From Kmv34 sp964524965 (GTDB lineage: Bacteria; Aerophobota; Aerophobia; Aerophobales; B3-G15), in NCBI GenBank assembly GCA_964524965.1, contig CAZGDY010000068.1, positions 1 to 9,318 of the forward strand: 9,318 nucleotides of DNA, given 5' to 3'. This document shows, one piece after another, positions 7,208 to 9,318 of this stretch (position 1 is its first letter; every line of letters begins with the position of its first letter). The position numbers were made by a program, and so were the translations under genes. Below the pieces are notes generated by a model, which worked only from the letters and a program-made list of their open reading frames with translations, searched no databases and was not told the origin of the DNA.

Positions 7208-7226
7208 TTATTTTAATGTTTGACAC

Positions 7227-7256
7227 TTGACAAATTTCCAAAAGACAATATATATT
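7227..7256 (+). promoter_or_regulatory. Sigma-70-like promoter, distal
   Basis: TTGACA (7227-7232) is followed after 18 bases by TATATT (7251-7256). A second TTGACA lies at 7220-7225. The consensus match is good, but AT-rich sequence yields such matches by chance. If active, it adds a leader of about 160 nt ahead of the riboswitch. Confidence 0.5.
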
Positions 7257-7356
7257 ATTATGCGTATAGCACTACAAACGTTCATAATGGTTTTCTTTTT
7301 TCGTTTAGAACCGTGAGCTTGTTCATAAGTAAATTTATTGTCTTATTTGCTTTAAT

Positions 7357-7385
7357 TTGACAAGTTTTTTTAAAAGAGATACTTT
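7357..7385 (+). promoter_or_regulatory. Sigma-70-like promoter, proximal to the riboswitch
   Basis: TTGACA (7357-7362), 17-bp spacer, then TACTTT (7380-7385), a four-of-six -10. The predicted start near 7392 places the aptamer's first stem (7424) about 30 nt into the transcript, a common spacing for riboswitch leaders. It is therefore the most natural basal promoter for the downstream gene. Confidence 0.55.
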
Positions 7386-7423
7386 TGTAATTGATTAATT
7401 GATTTTTGACAGGTAGATATTTA

Positions 7424-7511
7424 TTGGGAACACCAAAGGGGGGGAGATAAGTTTTACCCTGTGAAGTGGGCGTCTATAGGGTAAGGTGATCCAGTGACGC
7501 AACCGACCCAA
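7424..7511 (+). promoter_or_regulatory. Class II cyclic-di-GMP riboswitch aptamer (c-di-GMP-II)
   Basis: The segment matches the recalled Clostridium acetobutylicum class II aptamer in layout and core. P1 is TTGGG/CCCAA (7424-7428/7507-7511), followed by AAC as in the reference. GCGTC/GACGC (7470-7474/7496-7500) forms the second helix. TTACCCT/AGGGTAA (7454-7460/7478-7484) forms the crossing pseudoknot helix, where the reference has AAUGGGU/ACUCAUU: a different sequence with pairing kept, i.e. covariation. Linkers agree (7 nt before GGGC in both), and the conserved ligand-binding element AACCGACC (7501-7508) directly after the helix is identical. An insert-like G-rich stretch (7438-7445) is variable. 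The RNA binds the second messenger c-di-GMP. It sits 245 nt upstream of the ATG it would control, with a terminator directly overlapping. Very likely an ON switch. Confidence 0.93.
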
Positions 7512-7568
7512 AAAGAGTGTTTTTGTGTAAATACTCTTGGAAAGGTCGGTTTTTCTTATTTTTTCTAT
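7501..7568 (+). terminator. Riboswitch expression platform: intrinsic terminator
   Basis: AACCGACC (7501-7508) pairs with GGTCGGTT (7544-7551) over 8 bp. An inner stem, AAGAGT/ACTCTT (7513-7518/7533-7538), extends the hairpin, and a T-rich run follows (7550-7566). The 5' arm is precisely the c-di-GMP contact element plus part of the P1 3' strand, so aptamer and terminator cannot coexist. Ligand binding should block termination and turn the downstream gene on. This follows directly from the pairings; direction of control has not been tested. Confidence 0.85.
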
Positions 7569-7692
7569 CTTATTCCACTCCAATTTAAAATAAACTTACT
7601 TTTTGTAAACATAGTTTGGGCCTTCCTAAAGAAGAGAGTAAGCTTAAAGTTTTAAAATTAGAAAATTTGGTTAATTTATTAAAGGAGAAAAG

Positions 7693-7773
7693 GTGAATTT
7701 TCTTTATTCGTTTAATATGTGTTTTATGGGCATAAAAATAGAAAGGGAGGTTTTTCATGTCTATAACTTCTAG
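7693..7773 (+). CDS. Possible 26-residue leader peptide overlapping the surface-protein start
   Basis: AAAGGAG (7681-7687) stands 5 bases before a GTG that opens 26 codons and ends at a TAG inside the next gene, overlapping its ATG (7757) by 17 nt in another frame. The ribosome binding site is as good as those of real genes here. Translation could couple to, or interfere with, initiation at 7757. The peptide resembles nothing known to me, and chance is a real possibility. Confidence 0.25.
   Translation: MNFLYSFNMCFMGIKIEREVFHVYNF
7741..7750 (+). promoter_or_regulatory. Strong ribosome binding site of the surface-protein gene
   Basis: The run GAAAGGGAGG ends six bases before the ATG at 7757, an ideal Shine-Dalgarno. 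Two further in-frame ATGs also have good sites: GGAG (7931-7934) before 7943 and GGGGGA (7973-7978) before 7985. The site at 7741 is the strongest and is why 7757 is chosen, although a conventional signal peptide would begin at 7985. Confidence 0.75.
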
Positions 7774-9318
7774 TTTTTCTTGTCAGAAAACAGATTTACC
7801 CCGCCAAAATATATCAGGCCTTCGCTCAAAAAGTCTTCAATCTACTAATAATTTTTCTTCTCAGCAATCATCTAAAAGTTTTTTTCATACATTTAAAAAA
7901 GGAAAATTTATGCTGTTTTCCGCTAAAAAAGGAGCTAATAATATGAAAGATAAGACCCATTCTGTGGCAAAAGGGGGATTAGGCATGAAAAATATGAAAA
8001 AATGGAAATCATTGAAAGTTGTGGGATTAGGAATTGTAGCAGTTGGACTGATTTTGGGTTTAGCTTGTGGAGCTTATGCTGTAGATTGGAATACTACAAC
8101 TGTGGCCGCTACAGGAAGTGTAGGTGCGTACACTTCCATAGCTTTAGATTCTTCCGATAATCCCCATATAAGCTACTATGATGTTACAAATGAGGATTTA
8201 GAGTATGCCTGGTATGATGGGAGCTGGCATACTACAACTGTGGCCGCTACAGGAAGTGTAGGTGCGTACACTTCCATAGCCTTAGATTCTTCCGATAATC
8301 CCCATATAAGCTACCTTGATAATACAAATGATAATTTAGAGTATGCCTGGTATGATGGGAGCTGGCATATTACAACTGTGGATAGCTCAGGAGATGTAGG
8401 TAGGTACACTTCCATAGCCTTATCTTCCGATGATCCCCATATAAGCTACTATGATGGTACAAATGATAATTTAAAGTATGCCTGGTATGATGGGAGCTGG
8501 CATATTACAACTGTGGCCGCTACAGGAGATGTAGGTTTGTACACTTCCATAGCCTTAGATTCTTCCGATAATCCCCATATAAGCTACTATGATAATACAA
8601 ATTATGATTTAGAGTATGCTTATTATGATGGGAGCAGCTGGCATACTGTAACTGTGGCTGCTACAGGAGATGTAGGTAAGTACCAAAATTCCATAGCTTT
8701 AGATTCCTCTAATAATCCTCATATAAGCTACTTTGATAATACAAATTATGATTTAAAGTATGCCTGGTATGATGGAAATTGGCATTCTGAAACGGTGGAT
8801 GATAGTTCAGCGAATGTAGGTTCGTGGACCTCCATAGCCTTAGATTCTTCCGATAATCCCCATATAAGCTACCTTGATAATGCAAATGGTGATTTAAAGT
8901 ATGCCTGGTATGATGGGAGCTGGCATACTGAAGCTGTGGATAGTTCAGGAGATATAGGTGGGTACACCTCCATAGCTTTAGATTCCTCTGATAATCCCCA
9001 TATAAGCTACTGGGATGGTACAAATGGTAATTTAAAGTATGCTTATGGTGAGCCTTCTCCTCTTTCTCTGGTTAGAAATATTACTCAGGGAAAGGATTAT
9101 TATACAATTTCAGCCGCGGTTAATGAGGCGGTAAGCGGGGATACCATTCAAGTTTCCGGAGATTCTACCACACCCATAAGTGATAATGTTACCGTCAATG
9201 TGCCTAACATTATCATTCAAGCATCACCCGGTGCCACTCCTCTCATAGTTGCCAGTGATTCATCTACAAGTGTGTTCCATATTACTGCCGATTCAGTTAC
9301 CATAAGCGGTTTAACTAT
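7757..9318 (+). CDS. Exported repeat protein: beta-propeller plus beta-helix, probable surface adhesin (partial, 520+ aa)
   Basis: The frame is open from ATG 7757 to the right edge, so the C-terminus is missing. Residues 1-76 are a Ser/Lys-rich extension. Residues 77-108 form a signal peptide: basic start MKNMKKWKSLK, a ~17-residue Gly/Val/Leu core, and a likely cleavage after AYA (108). A cysteine at 104 lacks a proper lipobox. Residues 111-431 hold seven repeats of 45-47 residues, consensus WHTTTV..G.VG.YTSIALDSS then DNPHISYYD, ending LKYAWYDGS. Seven such units fit one seven-bladed beta-propeller, often a binding module. From about 440 the sequence (ITQGKDYYTISAAV, GDTIQV, then short beta-like turns) resembles the start of a right-handed parallel beta-helix of the NosD/pectate-lyase kind. 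It lies under c-di-GMP-II and sigma-54 control. Adhesion or matrix function is inferred; no catalytic motif is seen. Confidence 0.88.
   Translation, partial: MSITSSFSCQKTDLPRQNISGLRSKSLQSTNNFSSQQSSKSFFHTFKKGKFMLFSAKKGANNMKDKTHSVAKGGLGMKNMKKWKSLKVVGLGIVAVGLILGLACGAYAVDWNTTTVAATGSVGAYTSIALDSSDNPHISYYDVTNEDLEYAWYDGSWHTTTVAATGSVGAYTSIALDSSDNPHISYLDNTNDNLEYAWYDGSWHITTVDSSGDVGRYTSIALSSDDPHISYYDGTNDNLKYAWYDGSWHITTVAATGDVGLYTSIALDSSDNPHISYYDNTNYDLEYAYYDGSSWHTVTVAATGDVGKYQNSIALDSSNNPHISYFDNTNYDLKYAWYDGNWHSETVDDSSANVGSWTSIALDSSDNPHISYLDNANGDLKYAWYDGSWHTEAVDSSGDIGGYTSIALDSSDNPHISYWDGTNGNLKYAYGEPSPLSLVRNITQGKDYYTISAAVNEAVSGDTIQVSGDSTTPISDNVTVNVPNIIIQASPGATPLIVASDSSTSVFHITADSVTISGLT
8087..9046 (+). repeat. 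Seven tandem ~138-bp coding repeats
   Basis: Units begin at the TGG codons 8087, 8225, 8363, 8498, 8639, 8780 and 8921, each 135-141 bp, in phase with the reading frame. Units 1 and 2 are nearly identical at the DNA level through their first half, including silent positions, which suggests recent duplication. Unit 3 lacks one codon, unit 4 gains a serine and unit 5 gains an asparagine. The last unit breaks off after KYAYGE. Such arrays are prone to copy-number change and assembly collapse. Confidence 0.95.

Noticed and set aside
7424..7511. Class I c-di-GMP (GEMM) riboswitch, suggested by ACGCAA
   Set aside because: The class I scaffold is absent, while the pseudoknotted layout and AACCGACC element match class II.
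7395..7583. A 62-codon minus-strand frame across the riboswitch
   Set aside because: It lies antisense to a highly structured aptamer and terminator that explain the sequence fully; the peptide has no recognisable features.
8057..8075. Lipobox around cysteine 104 of the surface protein
   Set aside because: The residue at -3 is glycine rather than Leu/Val/Ile, and a normal AYA cleavage site follows; a type I signal peptide is more likely.
8709..9023. A 104-codon minus-strand frame
   Set aside because: It is the antisense shadow of the in-phase coding repeats; its apparent repeats merely mirror the beta-propeller units.

Overview
This is an AT-rich bacterial window, roughly one third G+C by eye. 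Its left three quarters is a leftward (minus-strand) run of housekeeping biosynthesis genes. Its right quarter is a rightward surface-protein gene with a long, heavily regulated leader. The bacterial assignment rests on the peptidoglycan/lysine DAP pathway genes, a bacterial-type HPPK, strong Shine-Dalgarno sites, a sigma-54 promoter and a class II cyclic-di-GMP riboswitch. No gene pins the phylum. An uncultured, AT-rich anaerobe or candidate-phylum bacterium fits, but that is inference.

Minus strand, in transcription order: a possible small membrane protein (6765-6992, weak); an FmdB-type zinc-ribbon protein (6453-6671); argH (start corrected to 6276, end 4906); a single 693-codon gene joining diaminopimelate decarboxylase (LysA) to diaminopimelate epimerase (DapF) (4904-2823); dapA (2822-1941); folK (1848-1342); and an orphan ABC ATPase overlapping the end of folK (1382-630). 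argH, lysA-dapF and dapA are packed with 1-nt and 0-nt gaps, each Shine-Dalgarno lying in the preceding gene, so they are almost certainly co-transcribed and translationally coupled. DapA opens the DAP branch, DapF makes meso-DAP and LysA decarboxylates it to lysine; ArgH performs the last step of arginine synthesis and FolK serves folate synthesis. dapB, argG and the steps to LL-DAP are not in the window. Past a 250-nt gap, a 97-codon gene (379-86) has its own near-consensus promoter; it starts like YicC but diverges after about 45 residues and is far too short to be YicC.

Plus strand: the 700 nt between 6993 and 7692 is a dense control region. In order it holds a palindrome with a direct repeat (7083-7120), a sigma-54 -24/-12 promoter (7191-7207), two sigma-70-like promoters (7227-7256, 7357-7385), a c-di-GMP-II aptamer (7424-7511) and an intrinsic terminator (7501-7568) that reuses the ligand-binding core of the aptamer. 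The architecture predicts an ON switch: c-di-GMP keeps the aptamer folded and stops the terminator forming. The gene it controls (7757 to beyond the right edge) encodes an exported protein with seven 45-47-residue repeats, as expected for one seven-bladed beta-propeller, followed by the start of a probable right-handed beta-helix. It looks like a c-di-GMP-induced surface or adhesion protein.

Most worth following up are the riboswitch/terminator/surface-protein module and its sigma-54 input, the LysA-DapF fusion, and the YicC-like chimera.
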